DNA of 64,000 nt from positions 647,231 through 711,230 of the forward strand of contig NZ_JAJNCT010000005.1 in NCBI RefSeq assembly GCF_021026195.1, in the 5' to 3' direction. Source of the stretch: Comamonas koreensis. Lineage in GTDB: Bacteria; Pseudomonadota; Gammaproteobacteria; Burkholderiales; Burkholderiaceae_C. The number at the start of each line of letters is the position of its first letter. Positions within the stretch are counted from its first letter, which is position 1. The position numbers and the translations under genes were made by a program. Positions 43,031-51,860 of this stretch are shown here, one piece after another. The notes under the pieces were generated by a model. It was not told the origin of the DNA and ran no database searches. It was given only the letters and a program-made list of their open reading frames with translations.

Positions 43031-43442
43031 GCGTCCGCTCCTGCGTGTGCCCAACGACTGCTTTGGGTCGTTCAGAGGCATTCAAAAGCCCATCAAACCG
43101 TTCGCACGAACACTGTCACTTAGCAGGCCAGTCGCTGCAACTCTGGCGGCTACGGTGATTGCACCCTGACGCAATCAGCCTTCACTTCATGGATCTTTGT
43201 GGCTCCTTACGCCGCCGGTGCAGCAGCTGCTGCGCCCTTGCCTTGAGAAAACCACCCCCACCGCCATGTTCCCCGATGCCGAGATAGATGGCACGTTGCT
43301 TGCTTAAACATGCCTGGTGCATGAAATTTCAATTTCACATGCACCATATTAGTGAAATACCTATACCAAACTTCGATGACCTGCCCAACACTGGCGCAGC
43401 GATCCGAATCGAGCAAGCACGACTCTTCTCAAGGAGCTTTCA
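43031..43442. other. Gene-free stretch with several inverted repeats before the MFS gene
   Basis: About 410 bases without a credible gene. It holds AACGAC/GTCGTT (43053-43072), TGATTGC-N8-GCAATCA (43156-43177) and the long inverted repeat at 43316-43345. The right end is the promoter region of the MFS transporter gene, with AAGGAG at 43428-43433. Confidence 0.6.
43316..43345. promoter_or_regulatory. 30-bp near-palindrome upstream of the MFS/racemase-like operon
   Basis: GGTGCATGAAATT (from 43316) faces AATTTCACATGCACC (to 43345), with a 2-base insertion in one arm. It lies about 100 bases before the MFS start. A further ATTTCAC/GTGAAAT pair (43332-43338 and 43352-43358) overlaps it. Likely operator of an unknown regulator. 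Confidence 0.55.
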
Positions 43443-44870
43443 ATGGCTGGTGGACCTGCACTTTCCTCTGCACCCGACTCTCCCAAGGTGGCCGAACTCG
43501 ACCAAGCCCTCGACAAGATAGGGGTGACCCGCTCGCACCACACGATCATCTTTTTGATCCTGATTGGTTGCCTGTTTGACAGCTTCGAACAGAACGCGGT
43601 CGGCATCATCGGGCCCATGCTCAAGGAGCAGTGGGGGCTGACGGCGTCGGACATCGGCATGCTCAACACGGTGACCTTTGCCTGCGCGGCGATTGGCCGC
43701 ATCGTCTCGGGCTATATCGCAGACCGCTATGGCCGGCGCGTGATGCTGTCGGTGGACCTGCTGCTGTTCACCATTGGTGCAGGCATCTGCGCGATGGCGC
43801 CCAACCTGGCGGTGATGGCGCTGGGCCGGGCGGTGGTGGGCTTTGGCCTGGGGGGCGAGATTGCGATTGCGGTCACCATGCTGTCGGAGTTCTGCTCGTC
43901 CAAGTTCCGGGGCACGGCGGTCGGCCTCGTCAATGTGGGCGCGGGCGGGCTGGGCAATTTTCTGGCACCGGCCTTTGGCTTGCTGGTGTTCTGGATCTTC
44001 CCCGGTGACAACGGCTGGCGCTGGCTCTTTGTCTGCCTGATGGTGCCGGCGCTGCTGGCTGCGTTCTACCGCCGCTATATCCCCGAGACGCCGCGCTTTC
44101 TGCTGTCGCAAGGCCGCATTGCCGAGACCAACGCGGTGCTGACGCGCCTGGCATCGGGCAAGCTGGCGGGCGCTGCGCAAGCCAGCCACCCCTATATCAG
44201 CGATGGCGGCAGCAGCACCACGGCGGCCAAGATCAAGGTGCGCATCACCGAGATTTTCCGGGGCGCGCTGGGCCGCCGCACCGTGCCGCTGTGCATCACC
44301 ATCTGGATGACCTATGGCGCGCAGATTTCTGTACTCACCTTGATGCCGACGATTCTGGTGGGCCTGGGCTACAGCATGTCCAAGAGCCTGCTGTTCACGA
44401 TGGTGATGCAAAGCGGCAGCCTGTTGGGCGCGATTGCGGCCTCGGCGCTGGGCTTTCACTTTCCGCGCAAACGGGTGCTGACCGCCGGTGCCATCTGCGC
44501 CTGTCTGGCGGCGCTGACGATTGGCTTTGCCGCCAAGAGCATTGTGGTGCTGCTGATTGCCGGTGCCACCTTCCAGTTCTTTGTGCTGCTGCTCAACACC
44601 ACCATCTGGATCTATGCGCCCGAGCTCTACCCGACCCGGGTGCGCGCCTTTGGCACCGCCTTCATCCTGGCCACCGGCACAGCGGCCGGTGCATTGATGC
44701 CGCTGGTCGCAGGCCGTCTGTTTGATGGCTTTGGCCTGGGCGGCGTGTTTGGCCTGGCCGCTGCGATGTACCTGATCTTCATCATCAGCGTGCAATGCGT
44801 GCCCGAAACCTATGGCCGCTCCCCCGATGCCGAGCCCCTGGCTGGCACGCCTGCCACGGCCCAATCCTAG
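43443..44870 (+). CDS. MFS transporter (sugar/aromatic-acid:H+ symporter type)
   Basis: A 475-residue, 12-segment major facilitator. The loop-2/3 motif is GYIADRYGRRVML, repeated in the second half in weaker form; RYIPETPRFLL after segment 6 marks the sugar/aromatic-acid porter branch. AAGGAG is 9 bases from the ATG. The racemase-like gene follows after 9 bp, so the two form an operon. Substrate unknown; the neighbouring racemase-like and DadA-like genes suggest an amino acid or hydantoin-related compound. Confidence 0.92.
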   Translation: MAGGPALSSAPDSPKVAELDQALDKIGVTRSHHTIIFLILIGCLFDSFEQNAVGIIGPMLKEQWGLTASDIGMLNTVTFACAAIGRIVSGYIADRYGRRVMLSVDLLLFTIGAGICAMAPNLAVMALGRAVVGFGLGGEIAIAVTMLSEFCSSKFRGTAVGLVNVGAGGLGNFLAPAFGLLVFWIFPGDNGWRWLFVCLMVPALLAAFYRRYIPETPRFLLSQGRIAETNAVLTRLASGKLAGAAQASHPYISDGGSSTTAAKIKVRITEIFRGALGRRTVPLCITIWMTYGAQISVLTLMPTILVGLGYSMSKSLLFTMVMQSGSLLGAIAASALGFHFPRKRVLTAGAICACLAALTIGFAAKSIVVLLIAGATFQFFVLLLNTTIWIYAPELYPTRVRAFGTAFILATGTAAGALMPLVAGRLFDGFGLGGVFGLAAAMYLIFIISVQCVPETYGRSPDAEPLAGTPATAQS

Positions 44871-44879
44871 TTTTGCTCC

Positions 44880-45527
44880 ATGCCCAAAATCCTGCTGATC
44901 AACCCCAATGCGTCCGAGGCCACCACCGCGATGATGGCCGACATTGCCCAGCGCGCGGCGCCTGCGCAGTGGCAGATTCTGCCCCGCACCGCCGGCAAGG
45001 GCCCGCCAATGATCGTCAACGCGGCCGAGCTGGCGCAAGCCGCGCTGGAGGTGGAAGACTGCTGGCGCGACGCGCCCAGCGACTGCGCCGGCACCATCAT
45101 CAGCGCCTTTGGCGACCCGGGGCTGGAGCGGCTGCGGGCCTTGAGCCGCATGCCGGTGGTGGGCATTGCCGAGGCCTCGATGCTGGAAGCGGCCAGCGGT
45201 GGCCGGCGCTTTGGCGTGGCCACCGTCACGCCCGATTTGGTGGAGCCGATTGCCGGGCGGGTGGCTGCGATAGGTTTGACCCATCTTTACACCGGCATCC
45301 GCCTGACCGAGGGCGACCCGCGCGCCCTGAGTGGCGATGCCCCGGCACTGGAAGCCGCACTGGCGCAAGCGGTGCAGCGCTGTGTGGACGAGGATGGCGC
45401 GCAGGCCGTGATCATTGGCGGCGGCCCGCTGGGCCAGGCCGCCATTGCGCTGGCCGAGCGCCTGCACCTGCCGGTGATTGCGCCAATACCGGCGGCGGTG
45501 CGCAGGCTGGCGCAGCTGATGGGCTGA
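44880..45527 (+). CDS. Asp/Glu/hydantoin racemase family protein lacking both catalytic Cys
   Basis: A 215-residue cytoplasmic protein with the pseudo-symmetric racemase fold; it starts KILLINPNASEATTAMM, typical of hydantoin racemases. The positions of the two catalytic cysteines are changed: SAFGDPG (A76, usually CFGDPG) and VIIGGGPLG (usually LGCAG). Its two cysteines (C61, C69) are elsewhere. It therefore should not racemise by the two-Cys mechanism and may be a lyase, decarboxylase or binding protein. Coupled to the MFS gene (9 bp) and convergent with the DadA-like gene. Confidence 0.85.
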   Translation: MPKILLINPNASEATTAMMADIAQRAAPAQWQILPRTAGKGPPMIVNAAELAQAALEVEDCWRDAPSDCAGTIISAFGDPGLERLRALSRMPVVGIAEASMLEAASGGRRFGVATVTPDLVEPIAGRVAAIGLTHLYTGIRLTEGDPRALSGDAPALEAALAQAVQRCVDEDGAQAVIIGGGPLGQAAIALAERLHLPVIAPIPAAVRRLAQLMG

Positions 45528-45567
45528 GCGCGCCTGCGATCAGCCAAGCGGCTGCTAGTGATGCCAG

Positions 45568-46845
45568 TTAGCCAGCGGTGCGCAGTTGCCAGAAAGGCAG
45601 CGCTTGCGGCCCGCACATGCCGGTTGCGATGCGCTGGGCCGTGGGCAGCGAACCGGTCAGGCCCAGATGGCCATGGCCCACGGCCAGCCACAGGCCCTGG
45701 ATCGCATCGACATGGCCCACCACCGGCACGGAGCCGGGCAGGCAGGGGCGGTGGCCCATCCAGTGCTGGGCTTCCAAGCCGGCCAGGGCCGGGAAGGCCT
45801 CACGCGCAATGCGCTCGATGCCAGCAGCGCGGCGCGGGTTGGGCGGCGCCGTCAGGCCGGCGATCTCGACCGTGCCGCCTACGCGCAGGCCGCCTTCCAT
45901 CGGTGCGATAAACACCTTCTTGTCGGCCAGCACCACGGTGCGTTCCACCAGGTGCTGGGCACCGGCAAACTGCGCGTGGTAGCCGCGTTGCGATTCGATC
46001 GGCAGCAGCATGCCCAGCGGCTTGAGCAGCGCCGGCGCCCAGGCGCCAGCGGCCACCACCACATGCGGCCAGCGCTGCGCATCCAGCGCGGCATCGCCCG
46101 TGCGCACGGCCCAGCCCTTGTCATCGGGGCGGATGGCCTTGACCTCTGCCCGCACCAGCTTGCCGCCGCGCTGCACAAAGGCATGCAGCATGCGCTGCAC
46201 ATAGCGCAGCGGGTTCAGGATGGTGCCGTGGTCCGCCAGGTAGCGGCCATGGGCATAGCCCTGGGGCGCCTGGGGCTCCAGCGCCTCGATGCCAGCGCGG
46301 TCCAGTTCCTCGACCTGGTAGCCGTATTGGGCGCGCAGCTGCCAGCCGGTGGCATCTTTTTGCGCATAGTCGGCATCGGGGTAGAGGTGCAGATGGCCGC
46401 GCCGCATGAACAGCTCGGACACGCCCAGGTTCTGCGCCAGCGCCGCATGCGCATCGACGGCGCCCTGGTAGAGGTCGTTGAGGCGCTCGGCCGCAGCGGC
46501 CACCCGCTTGGGCTCGGCCGATTGCGCAAAGGCCACCAGCCAGGATGCCGCCTTGGGCAGGTGCTTCCAGCCAATCGACAGCGGGCCGTCCTGGTCCATC
46601 AGCATGCCGGGCACGGTCTTCAAGATGCCGGGCAAGGCCAGCGGCGCGACCGAGCCGGGGCTGATCGCGCCGGAGTTGCCGTAGCTGCATTCCATGCCGG
46701 GCTCGCCCCGGTCGATCAAGGTGACGGCCACGCCATAGCTTTGCAGCGCCAAGGCCGTGGCCACGCCGACCACACCGGCACCCACCACCACCACCTGCTT
46801 GGGTGCCTGCACCGGGGCACCCTGCTTGTTCCCTGTCTCTGTCAT
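45568..46845 (-). CDS. FAD-dependent D-amino-acid dehydrogenase-like protein (DadA family)
   Basis: A 425-residue flavoenzyme of the DAO/DadA fold. The FAD-binding GxGxxG is VVVVGAGVVGVATALAL near the N-terminus, ECSYGNSGAISPGSVAPLALPG is the typical DadA stretch after it, and GLWLAVGHGHLGLTGS the C-terminal FAD contact. DadA oxidatively deaminates D-amino acids at the inner membrane. I chose the ATG at 46845, overlapping the NUDIX stop as ATGA, over a TTG at 46854. Substrate unknown. Confidence 0.92.
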   Translation of the reverse strand: MTETGNKQGAPVQAPKQVVVVGAGVVGVATALALQSYGVAVTLIDRGEPGMECSYGNSGAISPGSVAPLALPGILKTVPGMLMDQDGPLSIGWKHLPKAASWLVAFAQSAEPKRVAAAAERLNDLYQGAVDAHAALAQNLGVSELFMRRGHLHLYPDADYAQKDATGWQLRAQYGYQVEELDRAGIEALEPQAPQGYAHGRYLADHGTILNPLRYVQRMLHAFVQRGGKLVRAEVKAIRPDDKGWAVRTGDAALDAQRWPHVVVAAGAWAPALLKPLGMLLPIESQRGYHAQFAGAQHLVERTVVLADKKVFIAPMEGGLRVGGTVEIAGLTAPPNPRRAAGIERIAREAFPALAGLEAQHWMGHRPCLPGSVPVVGHVDAIQGLWLAVGHGHLGLTGSLPTAQRIATGMCGPQALPFWQLRTAG

Positions 46846-47693
46846 GTCATCCAATCTGCAAAACCGGCCCAGACCAAGGCGGCCTCGGGCGTGAATCGTG
46901 CCTGCGCCAGCTGCTGCTGGACCTCATCGGCCTGCCACAGCGCAAACTGCGCCACCTCGCCATCGTGGTTGCGGGGCGCCATGCCCTCGGGCACGGTGGC
47001 GGCATACCAGTGGATGTCTTCGTACATATAGCCCAGGTCGCCGCCGCCATCGCTGTCGGGCTGGCGAAAGCGCAGCACGCCGCCATGGCGCAGGCCTTGC
47101 AGGTCGGCGATCTGCAGACCGGCCTCTTCCCAGGTTTCGCGGGCCAGCGCTTGCTCCAGGCTGTCCTGGGCCGAGACCATGCCGCCCATCAAGGTGTCCC
47201 AGTGCAGCGGGTAGTTGGCCTTGTTGGCCGCGCGCTGCTGCACCCACAGGCGCCCATCCGGGGCCATGCCCACCAGGTGGACGGCCAAGGTCGCTATGCC
47301 CAGCACCCGCACCGCCCCGCGCTCCACCGTGCCGATGCGGCTGCCATCCACTGCCTGCACGGCCAGTTGCTCGTTGCGCCAGGGGCCGCTGCGGCCAGCA
47401 TCGCGCAAGGCATCGGCCAGGCGCCCCATCAAGGTGGTGGCATCTTGCGTGGGCGATTCGAGCAGCCACACCGCCATGCCCGAGCGCTCACGCTTGGACA
47501 GCAGTGCATCACCGCCCAGGCGCCCTGCGATGCCGGTCTCGATCAAGAAATGCTCCACCAGAGAGCCAACCGCCTGGCCGTTGACCCAGAGCGGCAGCCT
47601 GGCCTTGCGGGGTGGCGACTGCATGGCCGTGCGCGCAGCAGCCAGCCAGGCGGGCGGCTGGGGCGCGAACTGCGGGGGAGAAACAGGGGACAT
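46842..47693 (-). CDS. DUF4743/NUDIX hydrolase
   Basis: A 283-residue protein with an N-terminal DUF4743-like part (about 1-120) and a NUDIX domain (about 125-270). The NUDIX box reads GGMVSAQDSLEQALARETWEEAGL-like: REtWEEAGL is intact, but the first conserved Glu is Asp. This branch is related to eukaryotic thiamine-pyrophosphokinase-associated NUDIX proteins. Its stop overlaps the DadA-like start, so the two are co-translated. Substrate unknown; it may be a nucleotide diphosphate or damaged thiamine derivative. Confidence 0.9.
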   Translation of the reverse strand: MSPVSPPQFAPQPPAWLAAARTAMQSPPRKARLPLWVNGQAVGSLVEHFLIETGIAGRLGGDALLSKRERSGMAVWLLESPTQDATTLMGRLADALRDAGRSGPWRNEQLAVQAVDGSRIGTVERGAVRVLGIATLAVHLVGMAPDGRLWVQQRAANKANYPLHWDTLMGGMVSAQDSLEQALARETWEEAGLQIADLQGLRHGGVLRFRQPDSDGGGDLGYMYEDIHWYAATVPEGMAPRNHDGEVAQFALWQADEVQQQLAQARFTPEAALVWAGFADWMT

Positions 47694-47794
47694 GGGGCAC
47701 TATCAAAATAAAAGCAGATGGATGTTAGTCCATCTGCGCCTGGGGGCAGGCGGCGCCTACCCAAAACCCGATGCCTGCATCGGCTACGGAAATA

Positions 47795-48775
47795 TCAAGG
47801 CAGCAAGATGCTGCTGCCCGTGGTCTTGCGCGCTTCCAACGCACGGTGGGCGGCCTGCACTTCGGACAGCGCAAAGCGCTGCGCAATATGGATCTTGACC
47901 TGGCCCGAGCCGACGACGGCAAACAGGTCATTGGCCATGGCCTGGCAGGCCTCGCGCGAACGCAGATGGGTGAACAGCCCCTGGCGGGTGACATAGAGGC
48001 TCTTGGCCGCCAGGATGGCCGGCGCAAAAGGCGGCACCGGGCCGGAAGCATTGCCAAACGAGACCATCAGACCAAAGGCGCGCAGGCACTGCAGCGAGCC
48101 ATCCCAGGTGTCCTTGCCGACCGAGTCATAGACCACCTTGACGCCCTTGCCGCCGGTGATGTCCTTGACCCGCTCGGCAAAGTTTTCCGTGCGGTAGTTG
48201 ATCGCTACCTCGGCGCCATTGGCCAGTGCCAGCTGGCATTTCTCGTCGGAGCCGGCGGTGGCAATCAGGCGCAGGCCCAGCGCCTTGGCCCACTGGCAGG
48301 CGATCAGCCCCACCCCGCCAGCGGCAGCATGGAACAGCACAAAGTCGCCCGAATGCAGGCCTTCAACCGGTTTGGCCTGGCGCAGCAGGTACTGGGCCGT
48401 CAGGCCTTTGAGCATCATCGCTGCGCCGGTCTCAAAATCAATGCTGTTGGGCAGCTGGCAGACATAGGTGGCGGGCATCACCCGCACTTCGCTGTAGCTG
48501 CCGGGCGGGTTGCTGGCATAGGCCACACGGTCGCCCGGCTGCAGGTGCTGCACGCCGTCGCCTACCGCTTCAACGACGCCTGCAGCTTCCATGCCCAGGT
48601 TCAGCGGCATCGGCAGGGTGTAGAGGCCCGTGCGCTGGTAGACATCGATGAAGTTGAGCCCGATCGCATGGTGGCGGATGCGCACCTCGCCTGGGCCGGG
48701 CGCGCCGACGTCCACGTCGACCAGCTTCATCTCCTCGGGTCCGCCATTGCGGGCAATCTGTACTGCCAAAGACAT
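47795..48775 (-). CDS. NADPH:quinone oxidoreductase (zeta-crystallin type)
   Basis: A 326-residue medium-chain dehydrogenase/reductase without the zinc ligands. It starts SLAVQIARNGGPEEMKLVDVDVG and carries the NADPH-binding AAAGGVGLIACQWAKALG (about residues 150-167). The ATG at 48775 has AGGAGA at a good distance, which decides it over the longer frame. It reduces quinones one or two electrons at a time, usually as protection against redox-active compounds. Divergent from an EamA transporter gene. Confidence 0.94.
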   Translation of the reverse strand: MSLAVQIARNGGPEEMKLVDVDVGAPGPGEVRIRHHAIGLNFIDVYQRTGLYTLPMPLNLGMEAAGVVEAVGDGVQHLQPGDRVAYASNPPGSYSEVRVMPATYVCQLPNSIDFETGAAMMLKGLTAQYLLRQAKPVEGLHSGDFVLFHAAAGGVGLIACQWAKALGLRLIATAGSDEKCQLALANGAEVAINYRTENFAERVKDITGGKGVKVVYDSVGKDTWDGSLQCLRAFGLMVSFGNASGPVPPFAPAILAAKSLYVTRQGLFTHLRSREACQAMANDLFAVVGSGQVKIHIAQRFALSEVQAAHRALEARKTTGSSILLP

Positions 48776-48888
48776 GGGAATTCTCCTGTGTGAACTTGGA
48801 TAGGTTCTGGCTAGGTTCTGGGTGCCACCAGTCACCATGCTGCCACGCTTTCCTACCCGCTGCTGTCACGGGGATGTACAGTCTCGCG

Positions 48889-49791
48889 ATGCAACAAAAA
48901 CTGACACCGTCGACCATGGCGCTGCTGACCGCCGCCCCGCTGATGTGGGCGGGCAATGCCGTCGTGGGCCGGCTGGTGCATGAGCTGGTCTCGCCAATGC
49001 TGCTGAACTTTGTGCGCTGGCTGCTGGCCTTTGCCATCTTGCTGCCGCTGGCCTACCCCCTTCTGCGCCGGGGCAGCCCGCTGTGGCCGCACTGGAAGCG
49101 CTGGGCCACCATCGGCCTGCTCGGCATTGGCTGCTACAACGCCTTCCAGTACATGGCGCTGAAGACCTCGGGGCCCATCAATGTGACCCTGGTGGCTTCC
49201 AGCATGCCGCTGTGGATGATGGCCTTTGGCGCGCTGTTCTTCCAGACCCGCATCACCCGGCCGCAGATGCTGGGCGCGCTGTTTTCGGTCAGCGGCGTGC
49301 TGCTGGTGCTGAGCCATGGCGACTGGCAGCAGCTGACCCAGCTGCGCCTGGTGCCGGGGGATCTGTTCATGCTGCTGTCCACCGCCTGCTGGTCGCTCTA
49401 CAGCTGGTTGCTGGTGCGCACCCATGAGCCCGCCGGCATCAAAAGCCAGTGGGCGCTGCTGCTGATGGCCCAGTTGGCCTTTGGCCTGCTGTGGTCGGGC
49501 CTGTTTGCCGGCACCGAATGGGTGATGGGCGCCAGCCAGCTGCAGATGAGCAGCACCCTGCTCTGGGCCATTGCCTATATCGTCATCGGCCCGGCCATCC
49601 TGGCCTACCGCTGCTGGGGCATCGGCGTGCAGAGGGTGGGCCCCACGGTGGCAGGCTTTTTCAGCAACCTGACGCCGCTGTTTGCTGCCGTGCTGTCGGC
49701 TGCCTTTTTGGGTGAGCCGCCCCGGCTCTACCATGCAGCGGCCTTTGTGCTGGTGGTCGCCGGCATTGTGATTTCGTCGCGCAGGGCTTGA
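48889..49791 (+). CDS. EamA/DMT-family transporter
   Basis: A 300-residue protein with ten predicted membrane segments in two EamA repeats (WAGNAVVGRLVHELVSP...; GDLFMLLSTACWSLYSWLL...). DMT-family members export amino acids or metabolites, direction and substrate unknown. ATGs at 48874 and 48889 are both possible; neither has a good ribosome-binding site, so the start is uncertain. Single gene divergent from the quinone oxidoreductase. Confidence 0.9.
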   Translation: MQQKLTPSTMALLTAAPLMWAGNAVVGRLVHELVSPMLLNFVRWLLAFAILLPLAYPLLRRGSPLWPHWKRWATIGLLGIGCYNAFQYMALKTSGPINVTLVASSMPLWMMAFGALFFQTRITRPQMLGALFSVSGVLLVLSHGDWQQLTQLRLVPGDLFMLLSTACWSLYSWLLVRTHEPAGIKSQWALLLMAQLAFGLLWSGLFAGTEWVMGASQLQMSSTLLWAIAYIVIGPAILAYRCWGIGVQRVGPTVAGFFSNLTPLFAAVLSAAFLGEPPRLYHAAAFVLVVAGIVISSRRA

Positions 49792-49898
49792 TCGCTTACA
49801 ACCTGCTACGGAAAGAACGCGGGCTTCACACTGGCGCTCTTGCGCAAGCGCACAGTGCATCCCATATGCGGTGACACCACCATCGCAAGGATGCCGAG

Positions 49899-50774
49899 AT
49901 GAATGCGCAAGAACAAACCCTGATCGAGAACCTCTTCCAGCAACTGCGCCAGCGCGATGGCCAGCCCAAGGATGGCCAGGCAGAAGCGTGGGTACGCCAG
50001 CAGGCCCAGCAAACCCCGGACGCGCTCTATTGGCTGACCCAGCGTGGCCTGCTGCTGGAGCAGGCGTTGCAGCAGGCCCAGCAGCAAGAGGCGAAGTTGC
50101 AGGCACAACTGGTTGAGGCCCGGGCTGCTGCCGCTAAACCGGCTGGCGGCAGTGGCAGCAGCAGTGGCAGCTTTTTAGGTGCCGGGCTGGACACGCATTT
50201 TGGCCGTACCCCCGATGCCAACCTGGCCAGCAGCAGCCCAGCGGGCTATGCGCCGAGCTATCCGTCCAACAGCGCTGCCCCTGCAGGCTATGCCGATACG
50301 CCCGCCTCGGCCAGCAGCGGCCGCTGGTTTGGCGCGGCCCCGGCAGCGCCCGCCCCTATCCCCGCCCCCATGCCTGCACAGCCCAGCGCTGGATCAGCAG
50401 CGGGCGGCTTTCTGGGCCAGGCTGCTGCTTCGGCCGCCGGTGTGGCGGGCGGCATGCTGCTGTTCAATGGCCTGAGCCACCTCTGGAGCAACCCCGCCCA
50501 GGCGGCGACCAACCCCAGCCATGCAGCCAGCACCAGCAGCCCTGCTGCGGACAGCGCCAGCACGGCCAGTTCCAATGCCAACAGCAGCGGCGACAACAGC
50601 GGCCTGGACCAGCTCGCCCAGCAAGCCGGGCGCGACCATGTGGACTCCTCCGTCAACCGCTGGATGCCCGAGTCGGACACCAGCAACAACCGCAGCGACA
50701 GCAACAGCCAGGATGTCGCCGACTATGACAGCGGCGACGATGGCTTTGACTTCTTTGACGACGACCAGGCTTGA
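49899..50774 (+). CDS. DUF2076 domain protein
   Basis: A 291-residue protein. The N-terminus (EQTLIENLFQQLRQRDGQPKDGQAEAWVRQQ, about 4-34) and a coiled stretch (residues 50-75) match DUF2076. A long Ala/Pro/Gly/Ser-rich linker follows, then one hydrophobic segment (about 185-205, GGFLGQAAASAAGVAGGMLLF) and an acidic C-terminal tail ending in Asp and Phe. Family members are thought to sit at the envelope; function is unknown. AAGGA lies upstream of the ATG. Monocistronic. Confidence 0.87.
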   Translation: MNAQEQTLIENLFQQLRQRDGQPKDGQAEAWVRQQAQQTPDALYWLTQRGLLLEQALQQAQQQEAKLQAQLVEARAAAAKPAGGSGSSSGSFLGAGLDTHFGRTPDANLASSSPAGYAPSYPSNSAAPAGYADTPASASSGRWFGAAPAAPAPIPAPMPAQPSAGSAAGGFLGQAAASAAGVAGGMLLFNGLSHLWSNPAQAATNPSHAASTSSPAADSASTASSNANSSGDNSGLDQLAQQAGRDHVDSSVNRWMPESDTSNNRSDSNSQDVADYDSGDDGFDFFDDDQA

Positions 50775-50800
50775 TCACTGCCAGCCTCCATGTCAGACGT

Positions 50801-50833
50801 AAAAAAACCGCCCGGGCATCTGCCCGGGCGGTT
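50801..50833 (-). terminator. Terminator of the SDR gene
   Basis: AACCGCCCGGGCA (50806-50818) pairs perfectly with TGCCCGGGCGGTT (50821-50833). On the minus strand a T-run (the A-tract from 50801) follows, so it ends the SDR gene; on the plus strand only TCTG follows the stem. Confidence 0.9.
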
Positions 50834-50853
50834 CTGCTTTGGGTGACAGGTGC

Positions 50854-51681
50854 TTAGAAAGTACCTGTGTAGGAGCCGCCATCCGGCAGGATGTTCTGGC
50901 CGGTGATATAGGCCGCCTGCTGGCTGCACAGGAAGGCGCAGATGGCACCAAACTCATCGGCGGTGCCGTAGCGGCCGGCAGGAATCTGCTTTTGCTGCGA
51001 CTCGCGGATATCGGCTTCGCTCTTGCCGGTCTTGCTGGCGGTAGCCGAGATGGTGGCCGCAATGCGGTCGGTGTCGAACTTGCCGGGCAGGATATTGTTG
51101 ATGGTCACGCCCTTGCCGGCAATGGCGCTGCGTGCCACACCGGCCACAAAGCCGGTCAGGCCGCTGCGCGCGCCGTTGGACAGGCCCAGGATGTCGATAG
51201 GTGCCTTGACAGAGCTGGAGGTGATGTTGACGATGCGGCCAAAACCGCGCTCGGCCATGCCGTCTATCAAGGTCTGGATCAGTGCAATGGGGGTGAGCAT
51301 GTTGGCGTCCAGCGCCTTGACCCAAGCGTCACGGTCCCAGTCGCGGAAATCACCGGGTGGCGGGCCACCCGCGTTGTTCACCAGAATGTCAAAGCGCTGG
51401 CCAGGGCCGCCTTCGGCATTCAGCACGGCAGCACGGCCGGCTTCGGTGGTGATGTCTGCGGCCACGGCGATCACCTGGGGTGCCACGCGGCCCGGGGCGG
51501 CTGCGGCCCACATGGCGGCCATCACCTTGAGCTGGCGGGCGGTATCCTTCAGCGCTTCTTCGCCGCGGGCGTTGATGACCACGTTGACGCCTTCATTGAC
51601 CAGCGCCTGCGCGCAGCCACGGCCCAAGCCCTTGCTGGCCGCGCAGACCAGTGCCCATTTGTTGGCAATTCCAAAATCCAT
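50854..51681 (-). CDS. SDR-family oxidoreductase lacking the usual Tyr-x3-Lys motif
   Basis: A 275-residue Rossmann-fold protein of the short-chain dehydrogenase family (FabG-like), with nucleotide loop AASKGLGRG (about 14-22), NNAGGPPPG and a Ser cluster ITSSSVK. Where YxxxK is expected the sequence is LGLSNGARSGL, so Tyr and Lys are both missing; this matches a divergent branch of FabG-like SDRs. AAGGAG precedes the ATG. Substrate and activity uncertain. It is followed by a strong terminator. Confidence 0.9.
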   Translation of the reverse strand: MDFGIANKWALVCAASKGLGRGCAQALVNEGVNVVINARGEEALKDTARQLKVMAAMWAAAAPGRVAPQVIAVAADITTEAGRAAVLNAEGGPGQRFDILVNNAGGPPPGDFRDWDRDAWVKALDANMLTPIALIQTLIDGMAERGFGRIVNITSSSVKAPIDILGLSNGARSGLTGFVAGVARSAIAGKGVTINNILPGKFDTDRIAATISATASKTGKSEADIRESQQKQIPAGRYGTADEFGAICAFLCSQQAAYITGQNILPDGGSYTGTF

Positions 51682-51860
51682 ATTTAAATCTCCTTGTGGA
51701 TATAGATGCTATGTCACAAACCGCATAGGTGCTGGCGCTGTGCGCCTTGCCCTTGGGAGTCGCCAAGACGACCCGGAAAACCGGCGGCATGCGCTGGAAA
51801 AGCAGTGCAGCACAGCCGGCGAGGACAGAAAGGCCACGGCCCATCCCGTGTTGACGGCGC

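Noticed and set aside
40176..43442. Integron cassette array
   Set aside because: GTTAG sequences occur, but none matches the attC core pattern with its inverse partner, and no integrase gene is present.
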